Positions 34,044 through 43,116 of a stretch of DNA of 44,235 nt are shown piece by piece. The first letter of the stretch is position 1. Each line of letters opens with the position of its first letter. Below the pieces are notes generated by a model. The model saw nothing but the letters and a program-made list of their open reading frames with translations, had not been told where the DNA came from and did not search any database. The position numbers were made by a program, and so were the translations under genes. This DNA comes from Holosporaceae bacterium (GTDB lineage: Bacteria; Pseudomonadota; Alphaproteobacteria; UBA3830), in assembly GCA_031258575.1 (NCBI GenBank), contig JAIRMQ010000013.1:1-44235 (forward strand), given 5' to 3'.

Positions 34044-34601
34044 ATGATTCTGTGTGATAGATTAATAAGAAAAACGGTTCAAGAAAATAACATGATAGAT
34101 CCGTTTGTAGAGAAATTATGCCAGAAATCCATAATATCCTATGGCCTGTCTTCATACGGATACGATGCGCGCGTTGCCGATGAATTTAAGATTTTCACTA
34201 ACGTTGATAACGCCATTGTTGATCCGAAGAATTTTTCAGAATTTGGAGTTGTTGATAAAAAAACTGATTGCTGCATTATTCCACCTAATAGTTTCACTCT
34301 GGCAAGAACAATCGAATATTTCCGAATACCAAAGGATATATTTGTTCTCTGCGTTGGAAAGTCCACCTATGCGCGCTGTGGAATTATAGTAAACGTAACT
34401 CCGTTAGAACCCGAATGGGAAGGGCATGTAACTCTAGAATTTTCAAATACAACTCAATTACCAGCGAAGATTTATGCTAATGAGGGCGCTTGTCAATTTC
34501 TTTTCTTCCAAGTAAGCGAGATTTGCGAAATTTCGTATAAAGATCGCGGAGGAAAATATATGGGACAGCGCGGTGTAACTCTTCCTAAAATTTATACTTG
34601 A
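34044..34601 (+). CDS. dcd: dCTP deaminase
   Basis: Dcd converts dCTP to dUTP, the main route to dTMP in many proteobacteria. The family blocks are [57 protein letters not shown] with the catalytic Glu in [15 protein letters not shown], and the C-terminal [12 protein letters not shown]. Length 185 is normal. It lies eight bases after tldD and ten before the Tim44-like gene, so it is probably in the same transcript. GGGA precedes the ATG. Confidence 0.97.
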   Translation: MILCDRLIRKTVQENNMIDPFVEKLCQKSIISYGLSSYGYDARVADEFKIFTNVDNAIVDPKNFSEFGVVDKKTDCCIIPPNSFTLARTIEYFRIPKDIFVLCVGKSTYARCGIIVNVTPLEPEWEGHVTLEFSNTTQLPAKIYANEGACQFLFFQVSEICEISYKDRGGKYMGQRGVTLPKIYT

Positions 34602-34611
34602 TAGGCACCGT

Positions 34612-35205
34612 ATGTTTTGGATATTTCTTTTGCTAACTTTATTATTGATAATAAAACTAAATGAAATATTAGGAATGAAAGTAGGTTTTCAAGCGCCAAA
34701 AGAGAATCGTCCTAATGTTTTTGAAAAATCCTCCGAACAGTCAATCGATATTTCTGCCTCCGATAGAAAAATAGGGAAAATCCAAGCTATTTATCCGTCT
34801 TTTAATCCCGTGGACTTTTTAGATAAGGCTAAAAAAGTTTTCGAAATGATTTTTACTGCCTATTCGAAAGGAGATCTAAAGACGTTAAAAGGTTTAATGT
34901 CTCCACGTATTTTTTATGCATTTTCTATGGCGATTTCCGATAGAAAAAAACGAAAGGAGACGCTTGAAGGTATACTTGTTCGTATTATTAAAGCAGATAT
35001 TGTTGACGCTCAGGAGACGAATGGCGATATTTTAATAACGGTGCAATTTGAAACCGAGCAAAGTAACGTCCTGAAATCAGAAAGTGGAGAAGTCTTAGAA
35101 GGAAACTCCGATTTTATTGAAAATCGCGTTGATACATGGGACTTTTCACGGAAAAAAACATCCACAGATTCACGTTGGTATCTAAACGAAATTAAATCAG
35201 ATTAA
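34612..35205 (+). CDS. Tim44-like domain protein
   Basis: An N-terminal membrane segment (about 2-18) is followed by a short linker and a Tim44/TimA-like domain (about 65-197): FNPVDFLDKAKKVFEMIFTA, then GDLKTLKGLMSPRIFYAF and a final strand DSRWYLNEIKSD. Alphaproteobacterial homologues are related to mitochondrial Tim44 and localise to the inner membrane; their role is not well settled. In many alphaproteobacteria mltA follows this gene. Here the 196-base gap downstream holds only an 18-codon frame (35205-35261) whose ATG overlaps this stop and which reads like the start of a signal peptide. Confidence 0.87.
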   Translation: MFWIFLLLTLLLIIKLNEILGMKVGFQAPKENRPNVFEKSSEQSIDISASDRKIGKIQAIYPSFNPVDFLDKAKKVFEMIFTAYSKGDLKTLKGLMSPRIFYAFSMAISDRKKRKETLEGILVRIIKADIVDAQETNGDILITVQFETEQSNVLKSESGEVLEGNSDFIENRVDTWDFSRKKTSTDSRWYLNEIKSD

Positions 35206-35401
35206 TGTTTAAGATTTTCATTGGATTTATTTTTTTAACTCTTTTGCACACCAAAAAATAATGTATGTCAAATATTCACAACATAGAAACAATTTCGGAC
35301 CACGAAGAAAAAGAAAGAATCAATCTTCAGACTCAACTTTCACGCTCCTACGGTGTTCTTATGTACAACACTTTAGGAATATAATTCCCGCTTGATCGTT
35401 A

Positions 35402-36178
35402 TTATAATAAGGTGCCTAGGCTAAGCAGACGGTAAATTATTATTGGTAATAGAGAGTGACGTTTCAGAAATTTCACGACAAAGTCAACAAAAATCAACCC
35501 GCAAATAAATGCTGAAAAAGCTCCTATGATAACACATGTCCAGTTTTCAACTACTATTTTCCCTGTAAAAACTTTCAGTAATTTCAAAAAACAAGCTCCA
35601 GTCACAGGCGGAATAGATAATAACATTGAATATTTAAAACTTTCGTCTCTTAGACAGCCCTTGTATCTTAAAACCGATAGGCATAGCCCCAATCGGCTAG
35701 CTCCTGGGAAAAAAGATAAAATCTGAGCGGCTCCCACTAAAATACTGTCTTTTCGTGAAATATTTTCCCTACTATTTTCCTTTTGATCGCAAAAATATAA
35801 AACAATTGAGAAGAAAAGAGTTGAAGCAAACATAATCCAACGAGAATTAACGTCTACCTCGAAGAGAATTTCTAAAATCCCAAATACAACAATCACCGGA
35901 AGACTAGATAAAAAGATGGTGACGAAAAAATATCTATTTTCTGTTTTCTTTTTGGAAACGAAATCGTTTATTCCTTGCAAGATGCTCCATACGCGCAATC
36001 TGAAATAAACAATAACTGCTAAAAGTGAGCCGATATTTAAAAAAATATCGAATTCCTTACCTTGATAGGTAATTCCTAAAAGTTTTGGAATAATCACTAA
36101 ATGTGCAGAAGAACTAACGGGAAGAAATTCCGTAATTCCCTGAATTGCTCCAAGGAATACCGCTTCTATTAAGCTCAT
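35402..36178 (-). CDS. uppP: undecaprenyl-diphosphatase UppP/BacA
   Basis: UppP dephosphorylates undecaprenyl diphosphate to recycle the lipid carrier for peptidoglycan and other wall polymers. It starts MSLIEAVFLGAIQGITEFLP followed by VSSSAHL, the first active-site motif. The second motif reads FFPGASRLGLCLSVLRYKG, where the usual form is PGTSRSG; the key Ser and Arg are kept. About seven membrane segments are visible. Length 258 is normal. The ATG overlaps the accC stop by four bases, so it is the third gene of accB-accC-uppP. Confidence 0.94.
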   Translation of the reverse strand: MSLIEAVFLGAIQGITEFLPVSSSAHLVIIPKLLGITYQGKEFDIFLNIGSLLAVIVYFRLRVWSILQGINDFVSKKKTENRYFFVTIFLSSLPVIVVFGILEILFEVDVNSRWIMFASTLFFSIVLYFCDQKENSRENISRKDSILVGAAQILSFFPGASRLGLCLSVLRYKGCLRDESFKYSMLLSIPPVTGACFLKLLKVFTGKIVVENWTCVIIGAFSAFICGLIFVDFVVKFLKRHSLLPIIIYRLLSLGTLL

Positions 36179-37524
36179 AAATCAGTACCGGTTTCAAATT
36201 CTCTTTCTAGAAAATGAATGTCGAAATGCCCCGCTATCACATCAGGATGACAGACAAGTTTTAGATGGAGCGGAATAAGCGTATCAATTCCGTCTATAAC
36301 ATATTCCCTGAGAGCTCTCCGAATTCTTGCAAGACACTGATCTCTATCGTTAGCGTAAACGATCAATTTTGCGATTAAGCTGTCGTAGTAAGGAGGCACC
36401 TTGCATCCATCGTAAAGCGCGCTATCTATTCTTACTCCTGGTCCTCCTGGGCAATGATAATTAACAACCGTTCCTGCGGATGGGATAAAAGTCTCTGAAT
36501 TTTCTGCGTTAATTCTGCATTCTATTGCATGTCCTTGGAATTTTACATCTTCTTGAGACAATGAAAGCCGATCGCCGTTTGCTATGAGAATTTGCTCTCT
36601 AACTATATCAACTCCGGTTATCATCTCAGTAATAGGGTGTTCGACTTGTATACGGGTATTCATTTCGATGAAATACAAGCGGCCCTCTTCATATAAAAAT
36701 TCCAGAGTGCCCACTCCTAAATATCCTAACTGTCCGACACTTTCCGCGACTTTCCTACCAAATTCATCACGAAAATCAGGGCTTAACGCTGAACTCAGCG
36801 TTTCTTCCCAAACTTTCTGATTTCTTCTTTGGAGAGAACAATCTCTTTCCCCAAGATGGACTGCATTTCCAAATTTATCAGCCATAATTTGGAACTCTAT
36901 ATGACGAGGATTAGTGAAATACTTTTCTAAATAAACTTGATCATTTCCAAAAGAAATTCCTGCCTCTCTACGAGCTGTCTCATATGCTTCTGCGAAATCG
37001 GTTTTTGACTTGGCGACTTTCATGCCACGTCCACCTCCACCTCCGGCAGCTTTTATCATTAGTGGATATCCTATTTCATCTGCTACCTTTAGCGCTTTAG
37101 TAATATTTGAAACTGCTCCATCTGATCCTGGCACTGTCGGAAGCCCAAATTTCGAAAAGGTCTTTTTCGCCGTTATCTTATCTCCCATCATTGCTATGTG
37201 ATCTGCTTTCGGACCTATGAAAATCAACTGGTGCTCCTCAACCATATGCGCAAAAGTAGAATTTTCACTTAAGAATCCGAAACCTGGATGAATTGCATCT
37301 GCTCCTGAAACGCAAGCTGCAGAGATAACAGACGGAATATTTAAATAGCTTTCGCGAGGAGGAGGAGGACCGACACACACACTTTCATCCGCCAATCTAA
37401 CATGCATTGCATCAGCATCCGCTGTGGAATGAATCGCAACAGTCTGTATACCAAGATCTTTACATGCTCGTAAAATTCTAACAGCTATTTCTCCTCTATT
37501 GGCTATTAGTATTTTTTTTATCAT
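36175..37524 (-). CDS. accC: biotin carboxylase subunit of acetyl-CoA carboxylase
   Basis: AccC carboxylates biotin carried on AccB, the first step of fatty acid synthesis. It starts MIKKILIANRGEIAVRILRA. ATP-grasp motifs are KAAGGGGGRGMKVAKS, HLGERDCSLQRRNQKVWEE and FIEMNTRIQVEHPITEMITG. ATG 37524 matches the family start; an in-frame TTG at 37539 would add five residues. Length 449 is normal. It follows accB by 22 bases and overlaps uppP. Confidence 0.97.
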   Translation of the reverse strand: MIKKILIANRGEIAVRILRACKDLGIQTVAIHSTADADAMHVRLADESVCVGPPPPRESYLNIPSVISAACVSGADAIHPGFGFLSENSTFAHMVEEHQLIFIGPKADHIAMMGDKITAKKTFSKFGLPTVPGSDGAVSNITKALKVADEIGYPLMIKAAGGGGGRGMKVAKSKTDFAEAYETARREAGISFGNDQVYLEKYFTNPRHIEFQIMADKFGNAVHLGERDCSLQRRNQKVWEETLSSALSPDFRDEFGRKVAESVGQLGYLGVGTLEFLYEEGRLYFIEMNTRIQVEHPITEMITGVDIVREQILIANGDRLSLSQEDVKFQGHAIECRINAENSETFIPSAGTVVNYHCPGGPGVRIDSALYDGCKVPPYYDSLIAKLIVYANDRDQCLARIRRALREYVIDGIDTLIPLHLKLVCHPDVIAGHFDIHFLEREFETGTDL

Positions 37525-37546
37525 TTTACCGCTTTTCAATTAATAA

Positions 37547-38014
37547 TTAATCAATAATAATAATTGGATCGCCATATTCTACTGGCTGAGAATCTTGTAC
37601 AAAAATATGCTTCACGATGCCGGAACGCGGAGCTTTTATCATGTTCATTACTTTCATTGCCTCAATTATAAAAAGAGTTTGCCCCTGTGTTACTGTGTCT
37701 CCCACTGAAACAAAAGCTTCTGCATCAGGACCTGGCGATAAATAAACCGTACCTACCATCTGCGCTTCTATTACACCAGGATGATTTTCCAAATTATCGT
37801 TTCCAGCATTCCTTGATACAGCCGGGGAAGATTCGCTTACCGGGTTAGCCGCTGGTATTTGCGAACTTACAGTAACAACGTTTTGCGGAATGCTCCGAGA
37901 AACTTTGATTTTTATATTATCAGTTTGGTATTCAATCTCTGTTAGGTCGGTTTCTTTCAGAAGCCCTGCTAGTTGCCTAACTGCTTCCGCGTTTACTTCT
38001 ACCTGTTGAGCCAA
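37547..38014 (-). CDS. accB: biotin carboxyl carrier protein of acetyl-CoA carboxylase
   Basis: AccB carries biotin between the carboxylase and carboxyltransferase. An N-terminal helical region (LAGLLKETDLTEIEYQTDNI) and a Pro/Ser-rich linker lead to the lipoyl-type biotinyl domain (about 80-155) with AQMVGTVYLSPGPDAEAFVS and the biotinylated Lys in IEAMKVMNMIKAP. Met-Lys-Val replaces the more common Met-Lys-Met, which is tolerated in the family. Length 155 is normal. The first gene of accB-accC-uppP; it starts 28 bases downstream of the tRNA-Val 3' end. Confidence 0.97.
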   Translation of the reverse strand: MAQQVEVNAEAVRQLAGLLKETDLTEIEYQTDNIKIKVSRSIPQNVVTVSSQIPAANPVSESSPAVSRNAGNDNLENHPGVIEAQMVGTVYLSPGPDAEAFVSVGDTVTQGQTLFIIEAMKVMNMIKAPRSGIVKHIFVQDSQPVEYGDPIIIID

Positions 38015-38041
38015 AATTATTACTCCCGATTAGTTCAACGA

Positions 38042-38116
38042 TGGTGGGCGCAGCAGGGATCGAACCTACGACCACTACGATGTCAACGTAGTGCTCTACC
38101 GCTGAGCTATACGCCC
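38042..38116 (-). tRNA. tRNA-Val (anticodon GAC)
   Basis: On the minus strand the acceptor stem GGGCGTA pairs with TGCGCCC, the D arm is AGCTCAGCGGTAGAGC, the anticodon stem CTACG/CGTAG encloses TTGACAT (anticodon GAC), and the T arm is GTAGGTTCGATCCCTGC. CCA is encoded. It lies upstream of accB on the same strand without a terminator between them. Confidence 0.97.
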
Positions 38117-38130
38117 AAATATACTCGAAT

Positions 38131-38159
38131 GATATATATCTTTTCTCATAATTTTGCAA
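38131..38159 (-). promoter_or_regulatory. promoter of tRNA-Val
   Basis: On the minus strand TTGCAA and TATATC are separated by 17 bases, placing the start about 7 bases before the tRNA 5' end. It may also drive accB-accC-uppP. The 136 bases between this tRNA and the end of glyS hold nothing else I recognise. Confidence 0.5.
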
Positions 38160-38252
38160 GGGGAGAGTTTGAAAGCTTCAATATGACGCGAAGCAGACGG
38201 CTCCTATGAAGAATTGTCGGAAAACTAGTTGTAACGTGTATGTTGTCACAAA

Positions 38253-40289
38253 TCATAGTGGAATAAGTGTATCGGCAATGTTAATTAATTTGGTTAATAA
38301 GTTAATTCTATTCTGTTTTATTCTTAACTCATCTGAGTTTATAAGTATTTCATCGAAAAAATCTGATACGCTTCTATGAAGCTTTGCACATTCCCATAAT
38401 TTTTCTTGTAATTTTTCGGAAAAATTTTTGCTAGAATTCCGATCTATCTCGACAATAACATGCTCGAATTTTTTAATCTGATCCAGAAGATTCTTTTCTT
38501 CTTTAGTTTGAAATAAACTCTCATCTACGCAGGAATTTCGATTATCTAGGATAATATTTTTTATCCGCTTGCACATCGCGATGGTTTTTTTCCCGAGATC
38601 GCTTTGAAGAAAATTATTCAAAATTCCAGCTCGTAAAAAAGTATTCAAAGGAGTGTCGCCAGCCTCAACAACTGCAATCGCGATTTCGTGTTCTATTTCG
38701 GAATCTTCTAGAATGCTTTTAAAACGTTCGTTAATGAAAAAGCGAATTTTTTCTACGATTTTCTCTATTACGCTTGCTTCTGAAAGCTTTAAAAGAGCTT
38801 TTCGAATAATCTCACTCAAATCAATGTCTATACTAAATTTTTTTATGATCTTTAAAATGCCTATAGCCGCTCGCCTTAACGCAAACGGATCTTTTGATCC
38901 CGTCGGTTCTTTGCCTATAGCAAAAAGACTAACTATGATTTCAATTTTATCAGCCAAAGAAAATAAAGCACTCAGATGATTACTAATATCATTCGTAGAA
39001 TGATATTGTTCTTTTATAATCTGACATACCTCTGATTTTTCTCCTTGGATTTGAGCGTAACATGCTCCGATAATTCCTTGAAGTTCAGGGAACTCGCTAA
39101 CCATATTGGTCGCTAGATCACATTTTGCCAGAAGAGAAGCTCTCCTTAGAAAAATAGCAGTATTTTCATTAGGAGAATCGGGAGATCTTTGTTTTAAATC
39201 CTCACAAATATAATCGCATATGCTGCTTATCCTATTTACTCTTTCAAAAACCGTTCCCAATTTATCGTTGAAAACAATTTTCTTAAGCTTTTCGAGACGT
39301 GATTCAAGAGAAACTTGTAGATCCGTTTCAAAAAAGAATAAAGCATCTTCAAGTCTAGCGTTCAGTACTCTTTCGTTTCCTCTAATTATGTTTTTCCCTC
39401 CATCCACGGCGATATTATTGGATACAAACGCAAAAAATGGGGCTAATTTTCCATCAATTCTTACAGGAAAATATCTCTGATGAACTCGCATTGGAACAAT
39501 TATTGCTTCCTCCGGAAGTTTCATGAATTTCTCGGGAATTTTTCCGACTAGAACCACCGGATATTCGACTAATCCAACGACTTCTTCCAAAAGCTTTTCA
39601 TCTATCTCTATCGGAAAGTTCAATTTAAATGAATTAAGAATTAAATTTTTTCTTTCGCAGGAATCGACTATTACAAAAGCATTTCTCATTTTATCTAGAT
39701 AACTCTCGATATTTTCTGCATGAATCTTTTGAGGAGCTAGAAAACGATGTCCAAAAGTAAAATTGCGAGATTCTAATTCTATTTCGTCGATCCCCATTTT
39801 AAAATGTTTCCCGTTATAAATCGCCATAATCCCACGTAGAGGTCGCACAAAATAAAATTGATGCTTTCCCCAGTGCATGGATTTTTCCCATGGAATTTTA
39901 TAAATAGCGTTTTTAATAATGTCTCCAAGAAGCTTGGCGGTGTTAATTGATTCGTGTTTTATTTTTACGAATAAGAAGTTCTTTTTGTTTATCTCTTTTT
40001 CAAAACAATCACTTCTGGATACTCTATTCGCCTTTAGAAAATTGGAAATTACTTCGGGTGAAGCGTTAATTTGAGGTCCTTTCTTTTCCTCAAAGAACTC
40101 TTCGCTTTTGGCCGCTAACTTCGCTCCAAAAACTATTCTTCTGGGAGAAACATACGACTGAAGATTATCGAAAACTATCCGATACTTTTCCAATTCCTCC
40201 GTCATTAATTTCTCAAATGTGGATATTCCCATCGATTGTATTCTCGATGGAATTTCCTCAACCATTAATTCTAATAGGAAATCATTCAT
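38253..40289 (-). CDS. glyS: glycyl-tRNA synthetase beta subunit
   Basis: GlyS is the tRNA-binding beta subunit of the heterotetrameric bacterial glycyl-tRNA synthetase. It starts [18 protein letters not shown]. Conserved blocks are [60 protein letters not shown] and the late DALRRA-like segment ([16 protein letters not shown]), followed by a C-terminal DALR-like anticodon domain. Length 678 is normal. It overlaps the end of glyQ by eight bases. Confidence 0.97.
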   Translation of the reverse strand: MNDFLLELMVEEIPSRIQSMGISTFEKLMTEELEKYRIVFDNLQSYVSPRRIVFGAKLAAKSEEFFEEKKGPQINASPEVISNFLKANRVSRSDCFEKEINKKNFLFVKIKHESINTAKLLGDIIKNAIYKIPWEKSMHWGKHQFYFVRPLRGIMAIYNGKHFKMGIDEIELESRNFTFGHRFLAPQKIHAENIESYLDKMRNAFVIVDSCERKNLILNSFKLNFPIEIDEKLLEEVVGLVEYPVVLVGKIPEKFMKLPEEAIIVPMRVHQRYFPVRIDGKLAPFFAFVSNNIAVDGGKNIIRGNERVLNARLEDALFFFETDLQVSLESRLEKLKKIVFNDKLGTVFERVNRISSICDYICEDLKQRSPDSPNENTAIFLRRASLLAKCDLATNMVSEFPELQGIIGACYAQIQGEKSEVCQIIKEQYHSTNDISNHLSALFSLADKIEIIVSLFAIGKEPTGSKDPFALRRAAIGILKIIKKFSIDIDLSEIIRKALLKLSEASVIEKIVEKIRFFINERFKSILEDSEIEHEIAIAVVEAGDTPLNTFLRAGILNNFLQSDLGKKTIAMCKRIKNIILDNRNSCVDESLFQTKEEKNLLDQIKKFEHVIVEIDRNSSKNFSEKLQEKLWECAKLHRSVSDFFDEILINSDELRIKQNRINLLTKLINIADTLIPL

Positions 40290-41142
40290 GATTTTTTACC
40301 TGCGTTTCACAGCATAGCTTTGCCAAAGCACGGACTCTTGCTATTCGATCGACTCTTTCTGCGACGCTTAATGATCCACGTGCATCCAACAAATTAAATA
40401 GATGACTTGCTTTCATGCATTGGTCGTAAGCCGGCATAACCAGCCCTTTTTGAGTTAATTTTTTGCATTCCTCCTCTGCATCTGAAAAATGATGTTTAAG
40501 ATTTTCAATATCCGCGAATTCAAAAGAATACTTTGAAAATTCAACTTCTTGCTGTTTACAAACATCTCCGTAAGTAATTTTCTCTGCTCCTTCTTTCCCA
40601 TTCCAGTTTAAATTATAAACGTTATCTTCCGATTGTAAAAACATTGCTAACCGCTCCAGACCATAGGTCAATTCGACCGTCACAGGATTACATGGAACAC
40701 CTCCGATCTGCTGGAAATAAGTGAATTGCGTGATTTCCATACCGTCGCACCATACTTCCCATCCAAGTCCTGTTGCGCCTAAAGTTGGACTTTCCCAATC
40801 GTCCTCCACAAATCTTATATCATGTAATTTATAATCAATTTCAACAACTTCCAGACTTTTTAAGTAAATATCCTGTATATCATCCGGAGAGGGCTTGATA
40901 ACAACCTGAAATTGATGATGTTTATGAACACGATTGGGATTCTCCCCATATCGACCGTCAGCAGGACGTCTTGAAGGTTGCACATAAACAGCTCTCCAAC
41001 TATCCGTTCCAAGCGCTTTCAAAAATGTGTACGGACTAAAAGTTCCCGCTCCAACCTCCATATCGTAAGGTTGGAGAATTGCACAACCATAATTACTCCA
41101 GTATTTTTGGAGCAAAAAAATCATATCCTGGAAACTTTTCAT
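40282..41142 (-). CDS. glyQ: glycyl-tRNA synthetase alpha subunit
   Basis: GlyQ is the catalytic class II alpha subunit. It starts [20 protein letters not shown] and contains [38 protein letters not shown], the [20 protein letters not shown] region and LERLAMFLQ. Length 286 is normal. It lies just downstream of the tmRNA gene on the same strand, with about 20 bases between, so read-through from the strong tmRNA promoter is possible. The alpha/beta type of GlyRS is usual in alphaproteobacteria. Confidence 0.97.
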   Translation of the reverse strand: MKSFQDMIFLLQKYWSNYGCAILQPYDMEVGAGTFSPYTFLKALGTDSWRAVYVQPSRRPADGRYGENPNRVHKHHQFQVVIKPSPDDIQDIYLKSLEVVEIDYKLHDIRFVEDDWESPTLGATGLGWEVWCDGMEITQFTYFQQIGGVPCNPVTVELTYGLERLAMFLQSEDNVYNLNWNGKEGAEKITYGDVCKQQEVEFSKYSFEFADIENLKHHFSDAEEECKKLTQKGLVMPAYDQCMKASHLFNLLDARGSLSVAERVDRIARVRALAKLCCETQVKNHE

Positions 41143-41159
41143 GTGTTACCTGAGTCTAT

Positions 41160-41449
41160 AGAAACAAGCGGGGAATTCTGTTGCCCGGCTTCCCCTGACC
41201 GCGTCTACTTAACCATTAACGACGGAACGAACTGCTCCATCTATGTAATGATTATCGTTGCATGCATAAACATTATCGTTCGCATTTATATTTGTGGTCT
41301 TATAACGTAAACCATCACGAGTGAAAATCATGCCCTTCAAAGCGCGTCGAATCTATTCATCCCCTTAATTGGTGGAGATGTCGGGCTCTGCCCCCGAGTC
41401 CACGTCATCTAATAACCATAATCTTTATCACCATAGCCGAAATAACGAC
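41160..41449 (-). ncRNA. ssrA: circularly permuted two-piece tmRNA
   Basis: tmRNA rescues stalled ribosomes and tags the nascent peptide. On the minus strand the acceptor piece comes first (about 41449-41370), with a T-arm-like stem TCGGG/CCCGA and the 3' end CATCTCCACCA. Only five bases later the coding piece starts GGGGATGAATAGATTCGACG. GGGGATG pairs with CATCTCC, leaving G-U as the third pair, the alanine identity element. The resume codon GCG (41283-41281) opens a tag beginning ANDNVYA that ends at TAA (41211-41209), 24 codons in all. A GGGGAA/TTCCCC stem lies near the 3' end. Outer ends are approximate. The tag is odd, ending in VVNG rather than ALAA. Confidence 0.88.
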
Positions 41450-41455
41450 TTTTTT

Positions 41456-41484
41456 ATTATATACTGAATTAAACGAAAATGCAA
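41456..41484 (-). promoter_or_regulatory. ssrA: promoter of ssrA
   Basis: On the minus strand TTGCAT (41484-41479) and a perfect TATAAT (41461-41456) are separated by 17 bases; the predicted start is near 41449, setting the 5' end of the acceptor piece. Confidence 0.75.
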
Positions 41485-41526
41485 ATAAAGCGCATTACAG
41501 TTCGCTGCTCTTGTTTGGAAAGATAT

Positions 41527-41814
41527 TTAATCAATTTGGATAACTTTTATGTGGATGAATACTTTTTGTCCCAGGAATTTATGGATTAATGACAGAATTT
41601 TCCCCGTTTCGTGTAAAATTTCCATACTACAGCCTTTTTCTACCTTTAGAATTAGTATTTTCCCTCCATTTAGATTACTGACTTTATACGGAGAACACAA
41701 CTTAGAGTAATGACCGCCAACGATTTGAGACCAATTATAAAAAACTCTCTGATAGTCAGGTGGATTAATTTTTATTTTTTTTACAACATTCATAATTTGC
41801 GTAGGGAAATTCAT
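41527..41814 (-). CDS. DUF721 / DciA-like protein
   Basis: This is a 95-residue protein of the DUF721 family, whose member DciA loads the replicative helicase in bacteria lacking DnaC. The characteristic pattern is present: VFYNWSQIVGGHYSKLCSPY, a hydrophobic strand GGKILILKVEKGCSMEILHE and the end FLGQKVFIHIKVIQ, a KH-like fold. AAAGGA lies just before the ATG. It is shorter than most DciA proteins and lacks a C-terminal tail. It lies 11 bases after the HAD gene. Confidence 0.8.
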   Translation of the reverse strand: MNFPTQIMNVVKKIKINPPDYQRVFYNWSQIVGGHYSKLCSPYKVSNLNGGKILILKVEKGCSMEILHETGKILSLIHKFLGQKVFIHIKVIQID

Positions 41815-41825
41815 ATCCTTTAAAC

Positions 41826-42350
41826 CTATTTGAACAACAGATAATCACGGCCGCGCATTCCTCTTAAAGCGCTTTTTGTTGGAGTTACTAATATACACTC
41901 GCTACTTTTTTTCCAAACTTTCAGGTCATCTACGGAATTACCCGCATATATAAATCCTTTCTCTCCAAAAATCGTGCTTAACGCTTTCGCTTTCGCTTTA
42001 GAGCGAAGGTTAATCTGATCGGAACTCGCAAAAATTCCATCGAAAAGTTTAAGATGACTCGCCACTTTATTTGCATATATCTGATTGCATGCCGTTGCTA
42101 AAAAAATTTTATGCCCTTCCCGTTTTTTCTTAATAATATATTCTAGAAGTGTCTTATTATACGTCAGAGACGATACATCGATTTCTACGCATTTTCCAAG
42201 CATGTGCTTAAGATGCGCTCTTCCTTGAATTAGCCACCCAAATATAATAAATATGTTAAAGTAATTACGCTTAATGAAAATTTTGCACGCTTCAAAAGTT
42301 ACGTCTTCTTTTATTAATGTTCCATCGAGATCTATGCAAATAGGATTCAT
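41826..42350 (-). CDS. HAD-superfamily phosphatase, like the N-terminal domain of UbiA-type fusions
   Basis: The catalytic motif I is DLDGTLIKEDVTFEA, with the nucleophile Asp and acid/base Asp; motif II is FLATAC, the Lys is in LRSKAKAKAL, and motif III is YAGNSVDDLKVW. The arrangement (RNYFNIFIIFGWLIQGRAHLK as the cap helix) resembles the HAD domain that is fused to UbiA-type prenyltransferases in many proteobacteria. Here the protein stops at 174 residues and no prenyltransferase follows. The substrate is unknown. The ATG shares one base with the stop of the TadE-like gene. Confidence 0.82.
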   Translation of the reverse strand: MNPICIDLDGTLIKEDVTFEACKIFIKRNYFNIFIIFGWLIQGRAHLKHMLGKCVEIDVSSLTYNKTLLEYIIKKKREGHKIFLATACNQIYANKVASHLKLFDGIFASSDQINLRSKAKAKALSTIFGEKGFIYAGNSVDDLKVWKKSSECILVTPTKSALRGMRGRDYLLFK

Positions 42351-42979
42351 TAATTAACTATCCCGATTCCGCGGCTCCACAATAAATACTTTGTTCCCTT
42401 TTGACCGCTTTTAATAGTATTGCTCCCTCCTGAAAAGAGCATTTTAACAAATGAACTTGAAAACGGATAATCTATAACAAAAGTAAGTACGAAAGCTTTA
42501 CCGCTTGCAAGCAATTCGCCGGTTGTATATTTTATTACATTTGCATAATTATCATCAAATCCAACAGCTCTTAAGTGAGTTTTACTGCCGTCGGTATCTA
42601 TGAAATCTATGCTATTGCCATTTCCTACCTCAGCATGCCCAGCAGCATTGGGATCAGTGTAATCAGGATAGGCTATTTCTTCTCCTCCATATGGAGAATT
42701 AGCACACATTGTCGCCAAATCGTTATAAAATCGAAACCAATATCTTACTCTATCTTTAGGAATAAATTGAGGACGAAACTTATCGATAATCTTTTCAAAA
42801 TTAGCTATCGTTTCACTAGCAATATAATCATATGTTGCTTCAGCAGCAATCGCATCCAAAGCCGACTGAGTTGTATTTATTTTTATAAGTTCCAATAAGA
42901 AGAAAATCAAGTAACACAAAATTGGCAGAGTAAAAGCCACTTCTATAAGAATAACTCCTTTGGATTTTGATCGAAACAT
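42350..42979 (-). CDS. TadE-like pseudopilin
   Basis: A type IV pilin-like N-terminus is present: a short basic leader, then GVILIEVAFTLPILCYLIFF, where Glu5 after the Gly is the pseudopilin signature. The rest (about 40-210) is a globular, mostly exported domain with a single Cys and no recognisable domain. TadE and TadF are minor pseudopilins of Flp/Tad pili, but no other tad gene is in the window. ATG 42979 is chosen over a TTG at 42991 because it puts the basic leader directly before the cleavage site. It is linked to the HAD gene by a one-base overlap. Confidence 0.75.
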   Translation of the reverse strand: MFRSKSKGVILIEVAFTLPILCYLIFFLLELIKINTTQSALDAIAAEATYDYIASETIANFEKIIDKFRPQFIPKDRVRYWFRFYNDLATMCANSPYGGEEIAYPDYTDPNAAGHAEVGNGNSIDFIDTDGSKTHLRAVGFDDNYANVIKYTTGELLASGKAFVLTFVIDYPFSSSFVKMLFSGGSNTIKSGQKGTKYLLWSRGIGIVN

Positions 42980-43061
42980 CTTCAAACTCAAGCGCTAATG
43001 CAATTGACGCATATAGTACACGAAAAAGCATAACTAGTTAAGCACATACCGTTTAAAAAAC

Positions 43062-43089
43062 TTGCAAGCCGCACTGCATATGGTAAATT
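43062..43089 (+). promoter_or_regulatory. candidate promoter of cpoB
   Basis: TTGCAA (43062-43067) and TAAATT (43084-43089) are 16 bases apart, with a predicted start near 43096. This would leave the in-frame ATG at 43090 outside the transcript and supports the ATG at 43117. Confidence 0.4.
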
Positions 43090-43116
43090 ATGGAGATTGC
43101 AAAAAGATGGTCAACA

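Noticed and set aside
35265-35384. A 39-codon frame in the gap between the Tim44-like gene and uppP
   Set aside because: No ribosome site, no promoter and no recognisable similarity; two other frames in the same gap are also open by chance.
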